Position numbers and translations under genes: made by a program. The notes under the pieces were generated by a model that saw only the letters and a list, made by a program, of their open reading frames with translations, was not told the DNA's origin and searched no databases. A stretch of 64,000 nucleotides of DNA from Chamaecyparis obtusa (taxonomy: Eukaryota > Streptophyta > Pinopsida > Cupressales > Cupressaceae): the NCBI GenBank assembly GCA_027943335.1, contig BSBK01002091.1, positions 507,501 through 571,500 on the forward strand, in the 5' to 3' direction. Within the stretch, counting starts at the first letter, position 1. The number at the start of each line of letters is the position of its first letter. Of this stretch, positions 21,362 through 34,600 are shown piece after piece.

Positions 21362-21606
21362 ATAACATTATTCACTTACCAATAGTGTATACTCATCTTT
21401 GATCCATAAAATTTGATGGGGTCTCAAGTGTTTCGGCCTTTCCAATTGCAACTTTACAACCATTTCCTTAGATGCCAAATTATTCAAGCTTCTACTATCA
21501 ATGATCACCTTCTACACTTCATTAGGGACTCTACATCTGGTCTTGAACAAAACTTTCCTTATTGGATCTTCCTTATTACTTTCACTCCAAAGTTCTCTCC
21601 TGACCA

Positions 21607-22640
21607 TCAAGTTCTTTTATTTCTTAGGTTTATTTGGTGAGTCTTCTTGCACCAAAGCATTTCTACTACTACCAACCTCCTTACTTGCATGAATACACTC
21701 AAATTACCTGTGTCCTTCTCTACAATTGTAACAAGTTCCTCAGAATCCACCTCTGATATAACCACCTCAATAGTTATTGCCTCTTCCTCTAGCCAAAATT
21801 TCACCTTTACACTTAGTCTTGCCTTTATCCAGATTTATTTTGTCCTAATCAGATCCATTATTTTCACCATTAGATCTACCTCTTCCTCTAGGGAATATAC
21901 CACCTCTTCCTCTCTATCTTTTCTCATGTCTTTTATTCAATTTCTCCTCATCTTTCAAGGAAAATAGATAGGCTTCCTCAATATTTTCTAACTTAACCAA
22001 ACTAATTTCCTCTTGGATAGAAACTCTTAACCCATTCAGGTACCTAGAAATTCTTTCCACTTCATCTTCAACATGTCCCAATCTGATATCTAATCTATAG
22101 AATTCCTCAGTATAACATTTTAGCAAGATATCTTTTTGCCTCAAACTTTGCATTTGCCTAACTAGGTTGATCTGATAATTAGAAGGTAAGAACTTTCCTT
22201 TCAAATTATTTATCATTTTATTCCATACCTTGATTTTTTCTTTTCCTTTCCTTTTTTTATCCAATTGTAGATGCTCCCACCACAAGGATGCATGACTTTT
22301 CAACTTAGTGCTTGCAATCTTCACCTTCTTTTCCTTAGGGACATTTTCATACTCAAAATACTTCTCCATCTCGGTGATCCAATCCATCAATTCATCTGAA
22401 TCTATCTTTCCACTATACTTAGGAGGATTAAAATGTGGTGTAGATTTCAAATTTGTCAACACCTTCAACAATCTTTCCTCACATTGATCCTTCATAGGTG
22501 TGGGTTCTGCATCACCTTGTTCCTCTTCAATTTCTTCATCACTAACATCTTCAAGATGTCTTCCTCTGCGTTGTTCTATTTCAACATCTTCTAACCCAGT
22601 AGCAATCTATCTTAACATGTCTACCAATCCTTGATCTACA
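21607..22640 (-). pseudogene. gag: Gypsy-A gag, broken
   Basis: Minus strand. The intact part (22495-21914) has the retrotransposon gag core: FNPPKYSGKIDSDELMDWI, then LKSHASLWWEHLQ, and a helical stretch ending KLENIEEAYLFS. Downstream, near 21690-21720, a degenerate zinc-knuckle segment (NCREGHR) is visible. Upstream the frame is open to about 22640 apart from one TAG (AGA TAG ATT). The true start is not clear. Confidence 0.8.
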
Positions 22641-22786
22641 TGTCACCTCCCATGAACGATCTTGAAAACCCTCTACAATTGTAGGTTAGATCACAATTTG
22701 CTACCCCGCAATAAATATCAACTAGGGTTTAACAAGAATGAACCCTTGACCTAAAGTCACAAGTTTTGATCTAGATATCAACTTCA

Positions 22787-22797
22787 CTTTGATACCA
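22787..22797 (-). promoter_or_regulatory. Gypsy-A primer binding site
   Basis: The minus strand reads TGGTATCAAAG three bases after the 5' LTR end; initiator Met tRNA type with one change. Confidence 0.7.
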
Positions 22798-22799
22798 CT

Positions 22800-23439
22800 T
22801 GATTCAAGGTAGGTTAGGAAGAATGGCCAAATGCATAGCTGAATCCCAACCACCTTGGAGAGATCACACACGCCAAAGAAAATACACAAAATGAGATTGA
22901 GAGAATGCAGAACAAATCATTTAGTATTCATCAATTGATTCATACATGTCAGACTATAAGGCCTTCATGGTTATGGCTAATTACATTCAACTTTAATTGA
23001 TACAGTCCTCCAACATGTGAGGATTCAATCTTCAAAGACTAGCTTCTAACTCCTCAAAACTGATACCCTCCAACTACAACCAACTACTTTATTTATACAA
23101 GAGGCTACCGAAACAAGTTGGCTTTCAGATCCATCATTGGAGAAATAAATGACCACATCTAGGTCCACATGCTTCCCAATGATCAATACCAACATCAAAT
23201 CCATGACCAAAATTCAATACACAAGTAGGCCTCAAAGGAAATACAAAATAAATCTCTTAGTGAGCAAGTTTACCGAGTGCTAGGAAATAACTCAATAAAT
23301 TAACCAAACAACTCAGTTAAAGAAGGAACCAAGAAACTACTGGGCCAACTTGGTCAAAGAAGGAACCGAGCAACTTGAACACCTCAAACTTATTTTTAGT
23401 GACACAGGATTGCTAATGACTCAAGATAGTCTTGCATCA
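22800..23439 (-). repeat. Gypsy-A 5' LTR
   Basis: 640 bases with TG..CA ends; matches 3513-4075. A minus-strand TATAAATA lies at 23090-23097. Confidence 0.88.
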
Positions 23440-23689
23440 TAAGAACATAAATTAAAGATTGCATAATCAAGAATAATAATGATGTAAATTCATAATAATA
23501 ATAGGTTCCTTAAGAGGCACACTATTCATATTAGAAATTCTATATGCACTAGATCCATACACTATTATGAATATTAGTCCACCAAAACAAATGAGTGGGG
23601 AGATGAATAAGTTGTGAGATGGAATATTACACTTTATAAACCAAAACACCTAATCAAAATATCAACACAATGAATGCAATACCAAAACA

Positions 23690-23960
23690 CAATATTTTTT
23701 TTTGAGGAAACCCTGATAAAGGTAAAACCCTCATGGGAATTAGCACCCACAAATGATGTAATGAGAGTATAGTATCCATGATAAAAGATTTATCCCTGTG
23801 AGGATCTTATTAATGCATATAGTACATAGTCCTTGTTAAAGAAAAGACCCTATTAGGACTCAAGGGAAAAAAGGTAGGCTCTCTACCTAAAGAAGAGTAA
23901 ATCCACCTTCAGGATTCACTATCTAAAATACAATTGTATAGAAGATATCTAATCCAATGA
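23690..23960 (-). repeat. Decayed LTR relic resembling the E3 LTR, inverted
   Basis: On the plus strand, GAGGAAACCCTGATAAAGG and ATGGGAATTAGCACCCAC match the reverse complement of the E3 LTR block around 47310-47350, and a later ACCCTATTAGGACTC matches its ACTCCTAACAGGG phrase. No pair, termini or TSD found. Confidence 0.5.
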
Positions 23961-24697
23961 ACTATCTGCTAGAAACTATATTTTATTGATCAATTCCAAT
24001 GAATATTCTCAATCAAAACCTCTTCTCTACATCTAGTAGACTTCACAAATACAAGCTCACAACTTACATACATACACCACACTTTACTCTCCAAAAAGAA
24101 CTCTTTTTTATACACTATTACAACAATCAAATAGATCATCCAATTAAGACTTCCCCAATGATTAAATAATTAAATAGAACCTTTCTAAGATACAAATGGT
24201 ACCATACACAAGTATACAATAGTCAAAATACATCAAATATACTCTAGGATCTAAAATCCATGCTTTCCATCTTGACAACATGTTACACATCGCCATTCAG
24301 CTCCAAATAGGTCTTCACAAGACCACACGCTTCAGCTGATGTCACCGCGAACAAAAAATCTCCATAATCACATATAGTAATCTCCCATATTTCTTCTATC
24401 ACTCCTTAATCTCGTAGGTTACAAATCATTCACTCATAAGAGTTATCTCAGAAATATAGAGACTAACTCTGTCACTGTCCACTATCACAGTTCAATAACC
24501 AGTCGTCACTAAAACAACTATAAATCACTTCATTTGTAATATTAAGCCAAGAGACCTTATACATAAGGTGATAACTCATCCTTATACATATTCCTATCTT
24601 CACATGCTTTGAAATAACTATATAGTAGTCGTATACTTCAGTCAGTCATACATATATCACGTGTTGACTAGTTTGTATCCCTTCATCTAAAATATAT
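23961..24697. other. Unassigned AT-rich sequence
   Basis: No open frame of note and no recognisable motif. It probably continues the LTR relic to its left. Confidence 0.4.
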
Positions 24698-24860
24698 TGT
24701 TGGTTCTTCAAATTGGAATTTATGCTCATGAAAACAACCAATACACACACAAATAGATTTTAAGGAAAGTTTAATTCCAAATGTGAATATCTAGGATGTC
24801 TTGGACCAGCTATAGGGACAAGACTACCCTCTGCACTTATGGCTCTACAAAACCAAGGAG
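24698..24860 (-). repeat. Relic of a Y-type LTR end, inverted
   Basis: The minus strand contains GGGTAGTCTTGTCCCTATAG and ends GAACCAACA at 24698. This parallels the last 130 or so bases of the Y 5' LTR (61262-61394), which contains the same 20-base phrase and ends GAACACCAACA. The rest of the LTR could not be followed further right. Confidence 0.45.
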
Positions 24861-26990
24861 GGTGCTCTTAAACCAACAAAATAAACTTTACTTCTACAAT
24901 CTCAAACTGGATTTAATAAAATAGATAAATGGTAAGAAAATACTAAATTATAACTAGTCACTTATTGATTCTCCATTACCACTTGATAGGACACAACTTG
25001 TAGGTCACAATACCCTAAAGATCTTGAAAGATTTATATCAAATGTTAGGAATATTAAAAAAATCCACCAAGCACATATTACTATAAAATAAGCTCATTCC
25101 TAGCTAGTGCCTTATCCATTGAGCAATATTTTATTGCAAAGTGAAATATATAGAAACCAACTAAATTTAATGATTCAAGATCCCACAAACACTACCACCT
25201 TGTGATAATATTGATCAAAGAATCCCTCGATTCATACTACTTACTAATATCCTTATGAAAACCTCAAAAAATAAATGTTATATCCAAAGCTTATTTAATT
25301 TGATCCTAGATAAAAGTAGAGGAATGACAACATATACACAAAGAAATTCCATGCAATGAATTTGAAAATTCATAACTCAAAGAAGTAATACACATACGAG
25401 AGATGTAAACCCTAGATTTTGTATTTAAATTTACTAAACCATCTTTCATGTATACACAATGCTTTAGAATATAAAGCCCTTCAATAATGGCTAAAAACTG
25501 GCAAACTTGCTTTATCACATAAACAACCTGACCTAATACAGTCTACTATACCCTAGAATGAGAACTTGTAAGCAAAAAGAATTCAAGTTCTATTCCTTCT
25601 AAATGATACTGGAAATCCTTTTATAGAATACAATGATACAAAACAAGCTATGTATCATTTAGGAAAAGACAAAATTGACAACATATGAGACAAAAGTTAA
25701 CAAACACAAAATATTTTTATTATATCTTACAAAATTGCTGACTGATTTGTGCACCAAAATCTATAACTTCCAAAACTAGTTCCATCTTTGCCAAGTGTTG
25801 ATTTTGTATTTATTCTAACAAATAAAATCCTTATGAAGTTTTCTTTGTTTAAGGGGATGGAGAAGTGTCACCTATTGTAGCCTCAGTGGTGTTTCTTTTA
25901 TGTTTTCATCTTCTGAAGAATATGTAGTTTCTCAAGACTTTTAAACCTCTTCATTAGGCCAATGGAAAGAGACCATCTCATCTCTCTTTTGTACCAAAAT
26001 GTCCTCTTTATTGAGGGATACAAAATATATTCTGGCATTTTCCAACACTTCAACTATCTAGACAAAAAGAATGTTACTATCTGCATTAAGAATATTGCTT
26101 ACCCTGATTAACAACTCATCATCTAGTTGGCCTAACCATACCCTTTTGTCTTTAATATCTTCATTATTTTTGAAAAGACTGGGAAATATTTGAAAATAAT
26201 TTTGGTAATACCTTCTCCTCAAAATGGATGCCTTCATCTTAAGCTCTCTCCTTGGTGCCATTATTATAAACTAGTGTTTTAACAAAAAACCAAAAAGAAG
26301 AACACACATAGAAGACTTCACCCAAATCCTTTCAACTGAATTCATAGACAAATAATACCAGGGAGACAAGAATTCACAAGGCACCCACCCACTAGCTTAG
26401 CAACTTATAAAATTTCAAATTTTACAGTTCAATGGGAAAATTAGCTTTCGCACCAAACAAAGAAAGTTTAAAATAGAGCCATCAATCTTCACTTAAAACA
26501 CATCTAATGGTTGGCACGATGCTATAATCACTAATCCTCGACTGTCCCTTCATTATAGCTTCATGCCCCTCGTTCAATCAAAATAGATCTAATAGTGACC
26601 CAAACTAAAACCCTCCAGACCCACTTAACATTCAAACTTCACCATCCTAATTTATGTCTTCATGGCCGATCAAATGGTAGGCGTGATTCCACGGTCTTTA
26701 AAATTCATTCAACTTCTCATTAAGGCACTGTAACAACCATCCGATGAAAAGGAATATGTTATCACTTTTATGAAACTTTATCTCTTGGCCTCACTAATGT
26801 CATACCCTAATGACTGGCCTCTTATACACTCATTAAGGCTCTTATAGCCTCATGAATGAATCCCATGTCTTCTCTTCCACCCTTTTTACCTAGTCTCACT
26901 TTCCTAGTGTTTCTCACACATGTGTGAGAAACCTTAACCCTTGTCCATCTAACCTTACCTCTAACTCAACCTTAGAGTCTACCCAAAACC
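24861..26990. other. Unassigned AT-rich sequence
   Basis: Only short, chance-like open frames. No domain, tandem array or terminal repeat recognised. The left part may be decayed LTR, and the right part may belong to the gypsy-B 5' LTR, whose start I could not place. Confidence 0.4.
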
Positions 26991-27625
26991 CTGACTATGA
27001 CCCTAACTCCACTTCCTAATGCAAGCCCTTCCTCAAATCCTATAAATACCCTCACTTCCAAGAGAAAAATATCAATTCACATCCTTCATACTAAGTAATG
27101 TTATAATGCTAGTTTACTTCTAGATCATAAGTTGTTAGCATAATTGTTAATTTAAGTTCATTTCTTAGCTTTCCTAAATCACATCATAGCTTAGATAATA
27201 TGGATTAATCTTAGTTCCTTTCATTTTTTTTCATTTTATTTCACCATCTCACACTTCATTTGGACTAAAATAAACTCTAGCTTAATCATTTGTAGCTTAA
27301 TCTTCATTTAAGCATCATTAGGCTCCTTGAGGCTCTAGGGACAAATTAGGTGTTCTATACCTAATATTGTGCCATTATGGGGTTCTCATGGTCCCTAATC
27401 CATTCTAATCCTTCCTAATTTTCATTAGGAAAATGGTCCAAGTGTTTTAAGAGCACACCCACATCCCTAAATCAAGAGCAAATGGAACAGTGATAAGGTG
27501 CTCCCGTTGAAGCTCTATCTGAGTGTCTTTGCAAATTTATTTTACTATATGCTAGGAATAGACTATTTTACTAATGTTTGAATGTCTACACCTATTCTAA
27601 ATAGGTTAGGTTTTCTCTGATCACA
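26991..27625 (+). repeat. Gypsy-B 5' LTR, 3' portion (start unresolved)
   Basis: A TATAAATA box at 27041-27048 is followed about 580 bases later by an LTR-like end (CACA at 27625) and a primer-site-like sequence. The start coordinate given is nominal. Confidence 0.5.
27041..27048 (+). promoter_or_regulatory. TATA box, gypsy-B 5' LTR
   Basis: TATAAATA in the context CTATAAATACCCTCAC, typical of plant LTR promoters. Confidence 0.5.
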
Positions 27626-27628
27626 TTT

Positions 27629-27646
27629 TGGCATGTCCGGTGGGAC
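27629..27646 (+). promoter_or_regulatory. Gypsy-B primer binding site
   Basis: TGGCATGTCCGGTGGGAC follows the LTR end by three bases. It resembles the TGGCGCGCCCGGTGGGAC-type sequence found after the 5' LTR of many plant gypsy elements. Confidence 0.55.
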
Positions 27647-27649
27647 CCC

Positions 27650-30600
27650 ACAAGCCTTCAAAACTACATTTTTAAGGGTTTTTTTGCCAAAAAATCACTT
27701 TTTAACGCCTCTCAGATAAATTTTTATGTTGTGTCATACAGAAATTGATCAATATCATAAATTTTGTTATGGGAAACACCCATATGTTGTATGACAAATG
27801 ATCTCCATCGTTAATTGTAGTATGGGCCATTTTTGCTTGTATTTTGAGTTGTTTTTCACCTTCTCGCTCGAGTGTCGTATGGGTAACAATGTATTGTTGT
27901 ATGGGAACTTATTAATTTTCATAAAAAACTACAACTCAAAAAAATCACTAGTCCCAATTTTCGTATGGGAAGCAGAGGGCTTGTTTGAGCCACTAAACTT
28001 TTTTTTAATTGACTTTTTGGGCCTGTTTGGGGATCCTAGTGACCCTAGGCTTCAAGCTTGTAATTTCTGATATCATACTCTTGTAAGTACTTCATTGAGG
28101 AAAATATGAACACTAAAAAATCAAATCCTTAAGGCTCAATAACATCCTTTCATGTTTAGGAACTCAAACACTTCATTTATTTGGCTTAAAATGAACTTCT
28201 AGTCATTCTCGAATGCCCTTAATGGACTAAACTGCATATTGTTCCTAAATGTTTCCTAATCATTCCTAAAGTTATAAAACAATCAAAATCATTCCTAATT
28301 CATTTAATTTGGCTAAAAAGAACCTCATTCATGCAAATCTAAGGTTTTCGGCTTCATTCATGAAAACTAAGAGCACTTCAAGCTTTGGGTGCATAAAAAA
28401 AAACTATAAATCTGAATTTCATTCCTATTTGGTTCCTAATCAGTCCTAATTCATTTTAAGTGTTCCTAAATCAATCTTAAAACATTTTTCTTATCTAAAG
28501 TGAACTTGATTTGCATTGTCTTAAGTGTTTTCCAAATCTTATGCAATCTAGGAACAAAATCTACAAAAGTTTCCTAATCTTTCCTAAAAGTTCCTAATTA
28601 AATCCTAATGCTTTGTTCTTGGTAAAAAATGTCTTGTTGCAAAAATTTGAATGTTTTCCAAATTTTTTATGCATAAAGTAATCTAGGAACCTCTTTTGGG
28701 GTCTAAAAACTGAATTTTAGGAACATCAAATCTTGAGTGAAACTAAGAACGTGAACCAAAGTCCAAAGAGTCATTTCCTTTTTTCTTAAAATTAAAAAAA
28801 AATCTTGAATGCCTTAAATATTGGAAAACAAACCAGGTTCATTCTATTTGAAAATTTAAATTAGGTTACTAAAGACGCAAAAAAAAACTCAATCTTGAAT
28901 GCCAAAGTAAATGAACTTGCAATCTCTTCAAAAGTTTTCTTGTTTTCTAGCATGAACAAATCAAAATCTTAAGAACATGTGTTTGCAAGCATTCATTTCA
29001 AATCACTTAATCAATTTGGAAAAATAAATATTTTTGGTGTGTTTATTGAAAGTTTCCAATTTCTACAAAGCCCTGTTAGTTAAGTAAAGTGAAAGAAGTT
29101 TAACTTAAACGAGTTGAACTATTTTACTTTTAGAGAAGCCTATCCAAAGAGAAAAAAAAATCCTCTTTGGTGAACAACTTTAAAGAGGTACTTCCCTGAC
29201 TGGTATAGAAATAAAGTGTTGATAAAAATCTCTCTTCATCCCCTTAAGCTCAGGTGATACGTGTTGATGGTAGCTTGAGGTAGGTGAATATCCCTACTAT
29301 TTTGGCATGGTCAATTAGGCTCTTAAGTGAGTCACGCATGTACAAATCGATTGGGAGGACACCACATATTAAACTAAAAACTTGTTAAAATAGAAGCTTC
29401 TTGATCTACTCTCGAAGGTATCAGAATATTTGTACAAGGATCAATCCAAGTGGTTTCCCAGATCACCTTAAGACACTCACCATATGTATCTCTTTTAGGG
29501 GTATCAAGCTGTGGGAAAATATTTTAATACTAGCCTTCCCTTAGGTAGTATATTTGGTGTGTTTTTCTTGAAGTTACAACCTTAGTGCAAACATCTGTCA
29601 AAACATACAGTCTTTTCAAAAACTCTATCAGAGTCAGTGGTCAATAATTTGCTTGTATCCCATAAAGTTTCTTTTTCCTTTTGTCAGGATTTCTTTCATA
29701 GTGTCTTTTGTTGAGTTTGTCCTTATCCATTTGGAGACATCAAAACTGATCCAAAAATTCATCATAATTATTCAAACATCCTTGCAGAAAGAGGTCCTTC
29801 AAAGTCAGATACCCAAAAGCTTTGTTTCAAAAAAAATACCAAATCTTCCCAAAGCTATGTCTGATTTGATCAAACACAAGAAAGCTAAGCTTCCCAATTC
29901 CTGAGTCTATCAAGAGAAGAAGATTATAGAAAGATTCTTAAAGGATCATCAACCTTCCCTAAAGGAAATCCAAGTAGAATAAAAGTATCAAGAGAAATTG
30001 GACAATGTGGGCTATAATGCAAGAGTGAAGCAGTTTGCATACTAGTTCTAGGTTAATCATCACTATATCAACCTAGAGAGTGAGAACTAGTTTGGCCCAT
30101 GGTATATCCACCATTCCTTCAGAATCCCACAATCCTATCTTGGCATCATTTACATCCTAGATTATCCTTCGATTCATCATTGCATCACCATCCATCCTTA
30201 GGTACATTTTTATCATCTTCTTAGTTGCATCATAAGTCATCCCTTTTCAACTGAATCTAGGTTATTCTCTTAGAATAGAATCATTTCAGTCACCTCTGAT
30301 AATTCTTCCATCAATAATCCACAATCAGAATCCTTGTCATTATCCTTCATCTTGATCCAAATCCAACATCCATCAGCCAAATCAAAACCCACCATCCTTG
30401 AACCAAATCTAGTAAACCAAATCCCAAACACTTTGTGTCTTATCCTTTGAGTTGCTTCACATCCATATCCTAAATTAGAAATATCCACCCTTTTACAGAG
30501 CATCATCTAGGACATACATAGTTTTCCTTGTAAGCCTCATCATCTCAAGCAAGAGATTGGCATGCATTGATAAGAATCTCATTAGCCAAAGATCATTAGT

Positions 30601-31187
30601 CTATCTTAGGTTGACAATCCAAATCCTATTTGATCCTACATCAGTAAGTTGCAACTCATTATTGACACTTAGTAATCCTCCACCATCCTCCACCAATCTT
30701 CTATCAATCTTGATCCTAGTCCAGCATTCCACCATCCATCAGCATCCCATCATCCTCCGATTGATCCAAGTGCTTACATCACATCCTAGAAAACCACCAT
30801 CCTTAGAGTTTATTTAGATCTACATCCACAATCCTTAGAGTTTTTAGAAATCCTCATTGCATCCACCCATCATCTACATTTTCATCCTTAGATCTTCATT
30901 CGATGTCTGCCAAAATGTGATCCAAGAGGAGAAGGAACATGGATCCCAATGAGGCCACTAGTTTGTCTAATCCTAACAATCCTAACAGTGCAATGGTAAC
31001 ATAAAATACACAAATCCCACAAGTTTAGAATGTATGGGATGATCCCAACAAACCCCCCCACTTCATTTTCCATGGAAAAATTCATGAGCCATCTAGGGCA
31101 TGCACAAATGGTGAGTGAAATCATTGATAAAAATAGACAAGCTATAATGGAAAAATTTGTATAATAGGGTACTTCCATTCCACCGCA
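27650..31187 (+). other. Gypsy-B untranslated leader
   Basis: About 3.5 kb with no supported gene. 28200-28640 is dense in the phrase TTCCTAAT and variants. 30120-30880 is rich in CATC/CACCATCC triplets, as if decayed coding or satellite-like. Long leaders are common in Tat-type elements. Confidence 0.45.
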
Positions 31188-31673
31188 TCTCAAACCTCTC
31201 ATCCCCATAAACACCATCCAAATCCTAGTAGAAGCCTATACTCCCATAATCCAACAAATGCCCGATCCTAACTTGCACATATCTCAAGAAACCTCGCCCA
31301 TCCCTCCTCTCTTGCAAGGTAGCTTCGCAAGTCCTACAACACAAGAAACCATGCAATCCACTCCATTATCCATCATGGGAACACCATCATCTTTTGTAGC
31401 ATCCCAAGCTTCCACTTATGCCCAAAGCATCCTACAAAACAAACTGTCACCTCCCACACAAGTCTCTACACAAATAGTTCCTCCATCATCCATGAGCCAA
31501 GCAACATCACCCTTTCTGGGGGAAACACAATCATTTCCCTCCTTTACTTAGAAAGTTTCCACATCATCACCACCCTTCTCATAGGCAACTCAAGAATTTT
31601 TTCAACTCCCCAAAAAGCATCTGACCAATCATATGTTCCACTTCCACCTTTCATTTCCAATATGCAAGCCCAA
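31188..31673 (+). pseudogene. Gypsy-B gag, N-terminal Pro/Gln/Ser-rich part
   Basis: Low-complexity sequence with many Ser, Pro, Thr and Gln (QETSPIPPLLQGS, TQVSTQIVPPSSMSQ). TAG stops at 31549-31551 and 31582-31584, and a likely frameshift in the A-run near 31605. The frame that ends NMQAQ at the solo LTR insertion resumes after it. It carries no enzymatic motif. Confidence 0.55.
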
Positions 31674-34600
31674 TGTTGTCACCTACAAAGTTTCTTGGCC
31701 CTCCCATTTTTCTTCCGGTCTTTGCAGCTTATTTTTCCCTATTTTCTAGCTAAAACCCTTGTTTGAAATTCAAAAACTAGCCATTGTGTTCAAAAACCCT
31801 AGTGACCCTTGGCCTTGTTCTAATTTCATGTTACTTTTCGGGCCACTTAAAATTTTATAAAGGCATGTGTGTAAAATTTTATTCCCTAGCGGCCTTTATT
31901 TTCCTAAGTTTTCATACACCCTGCGAAGTATATTCCTGTCTTTTGGCACTAATTTTCTCTAAGTCAGCGCCTTAATTTTTCCTATGTCCTAGTTTAGTCT
32001 TTCCTAGGCCCGTCTCTCTAAAAAACTTCTCAATCTGACGGTTGTCGTAAAGGTGCAAGAGATTTGTCAAAGCTTTGCGGTTTTACGATAACCATTGATT
32101 CTGCTTCATGATGTAATCATTTCTTTTGGTGGGTCCACTACTACATGTGCATGATATGGCGAGCTACGATTGGTCTAAGGGTGAATGACTAGATATGCTA
32201 TTAGTGGGACCTAGTTTTTGTCATGTCAGTGGGCCCTGACATCTATAGAGAATCGATGAATGGCGTAAGTTCTGATAGGTTTTGTCAGAGGCTTGAGATC
32301 TCACCATGGCCATTGATTTCATTTCCTGTCAGAGAGTTGTCAGGCCAAGGTAAGAATCTTGATCTAATGGTGAGTGTGTAATCTGATGGAATCTTGAATG
32401 CCTTTGCAATCTTCAGATGGCCATTGATCTTCTTGATGTGGGCCCAGTAGGTTTTTCAGTATTTTTGGCAGTTCTGATAAAGGTATGCTTTGTTCACTGG
32501 TTCGCGTGATATTCTGGTGAAATGTCTAAAGACTCAATGGTTTGGCGAACAGTGTTCATGAAATTGCTAAATTTTATAGCGGTCCTCTTAGGGTTCTCGC
32601 GATTGGGCAAAGGGTTTCTTTGGTTGCATGTTCACCAAATTGATAGAAGGTTAAGGTTAGCTGGGGATAGTGGGCGTGATTGCCATGTGTTGCTGTGGTG
32701 TCATGTTCTTATTAGACGAGCTGGAGGATGATGAGGAATACTATAGAGTGGGGTTGTTGTCATAAGGATCGGTGATGGGGACAAAATCTATGGTCGGCGT
32801 AAGTTCTCATGGAAGGTGTCAGAGCCATGAGATCTTACACCCACCATCCATTTTCTAAGGGCTCAGGCATGTGGGTCCTATGTCAAAGATGATTGAGCAT
32901 GAGCAGCAAGTAACATGGTGACAAGTGTCATAAGGTAGGCCTAGGTGGGGTCTAGGAGTCTAGCAGTTCTGACAAATTTCTTAGGGGCTTCGACAAGTTT
33001 CAAAGTTGTTCGCTCATTCGCGAGGAAAAGTAGTAGAGTTATAAAAGTTTTGGGGATTCAGCGAAGGAAGGCCACGTCATCACTAGAAGTTTTAGTGATG
33101 ACTTTAAATGTCCTGTGAACTGGCGAAGACCTTTTGTCACCAGTTCACCAAATAAGAAACCAAGGTTAAATGTTTCCCTTTATTTGCTAGGTCACAAAGT
33201 TAAATGGTGAGTTAACTTTTCATTTTGTGAATGAGGAAAAACCTTGTCGCGTGGTCGCTAGAGGTAACCCAGGGTATCTGGTTGAGTTAAAAACATAAAG
33301 CCTAGGAAATAAAGATAGCTCAGGTTTGAATATTGATCGCCGATTTTCTACTGGCACCTAGAAATAGTCATTGTTTTTCAAATTCAAATTTGTAGAGGGT
33401 TTCTCAGTGATAGAAAGGACTAGAATTTATGGTTTTTGCGGTAGGATTTGATGAAGTTGTTATGCTGACTACTACAAGGTGGTCCAAAGGGTTTGATGAT
33501 TGTTTGCAAATGCCTGTACCATCATGAAATGGACATAGGTAGAGCTCGAGGTGTGTTGCAGGTGTACAAACAGACTGAAAAGGCATGGTGTTTGTGTGAT
33601 CTTCGGTACAAATCAGAGGATTTTCATTGATGAAGATCAATTTTGGGTCCGTTTGTGTAGGTTGCTTGGTTTTCTCCCCTGGAATTTATTGCTAATTGAT
33701 ATTGGTTGATTTAGTGGGTGAAACCCTAACCCTAGCTATCCAAAGCTTGTTGCATCCTAACCTATTTGGGATTCCAAGATAGCTAGTGGTATAAGTAGTA
33801 AAAGCTCTAATTTTGTAATGGTTCTGAAACTTTTGGGGTCTCCTAGCTTTTTGGTTTTCCCACCTTTTTGGTTCCTGGTTCCAGTTTTGGCAATCCAAGG
33901 GATTCTATTCTCTAGCTCCATATTGTTGATGGTTGAATGCTGATAATACAAACTTTGCAGAGTAGATTATTGATCATATGATCTTGAGTAAAGAGTTCAT
34001 TTGTATGTATTGATATCCTTCCATGAAATACTATACAATTTTTACCTTGGTTCTGTTATTGTCTCTTTGATGTGTGTTTATTCTTGTATGTCTCTATTTG
34101 TAAGGCATTTGGAACATACTAGTTGTAAGGAAACTATCTAATTGTTGCATGAGTTTCTTTCAAGGAAAGAATTAAATCCTTATGTGCAATTTTAGAGAAT
34201 AGATACATTTGTGGAAGATCTTGATGGTAGAAAACCTAGATTGAGAAGATAGTTTGTAAGGCATTCTATCCAAATTGTATGTGGTTTGTAAGGCATATCA
34301 CTATATTTCCTAGAAATTCCTCTATTGATTTATGTTAGACTCTTTGCCCAAAGGATTAGGCACTGATCTGGTCTCTGTCAATCAAACAACTTTCAATCAT
34401 CAAACACAAAATTCATCACTATCAATACCATCTCATTTCATGTTAATGTACCTAAAAAATAGGACTGTCCCTGATGTTTTACAGTCCATAGTTGCTGATT
34501 CCTTGAAGAGTGAATCAAAGGTTAGCCTTCCTTGAGTTTTACTCATAAAAAGGACTCATCACCCTTATGCCATTGTTCATGTTATCATCCTAGAAGTTTT

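Larger units (their letters stand above)
3513..23439 (-). mobile_element. Ty3/gypsy LTR retrotransposon (gypsy-A), split by E1
   Basis: Read on the minus strand: 5' LTR 22800-23439, primer site, gag, protease, then (across the E1 insertion) reverse transcriptase, RNase H, integrase, 3' LTR remnant 3513-4075. Removing E1 and one copy of its TSD restores the reading frame across the join (a PNG..PPKR context), which confirms one interrupted element of about 5.7 kb. Residue patterns (LLGRPW after protease; integrase end with ISPIFNIADFF) look chromovirus-like, but I see no clear chromodomain. TAAGA follows the 5' LTR at 23440-23444, but its partner TSD copy was lost with the end of the 3' LTR. 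Confidence 0.88.

Noticed and set aside
27798..28070. 90-codon open frame in the gypsy-B leader
   Set aside because: No motif, Phe/Leu-rich from base composition, and no counterpart elsewhere in the window.
32522..32731. 69-codon open frame in the solo LTR
   Set aside because: Lies within an LTR, and the aligned part of the Y LTR does not keep the frame open.
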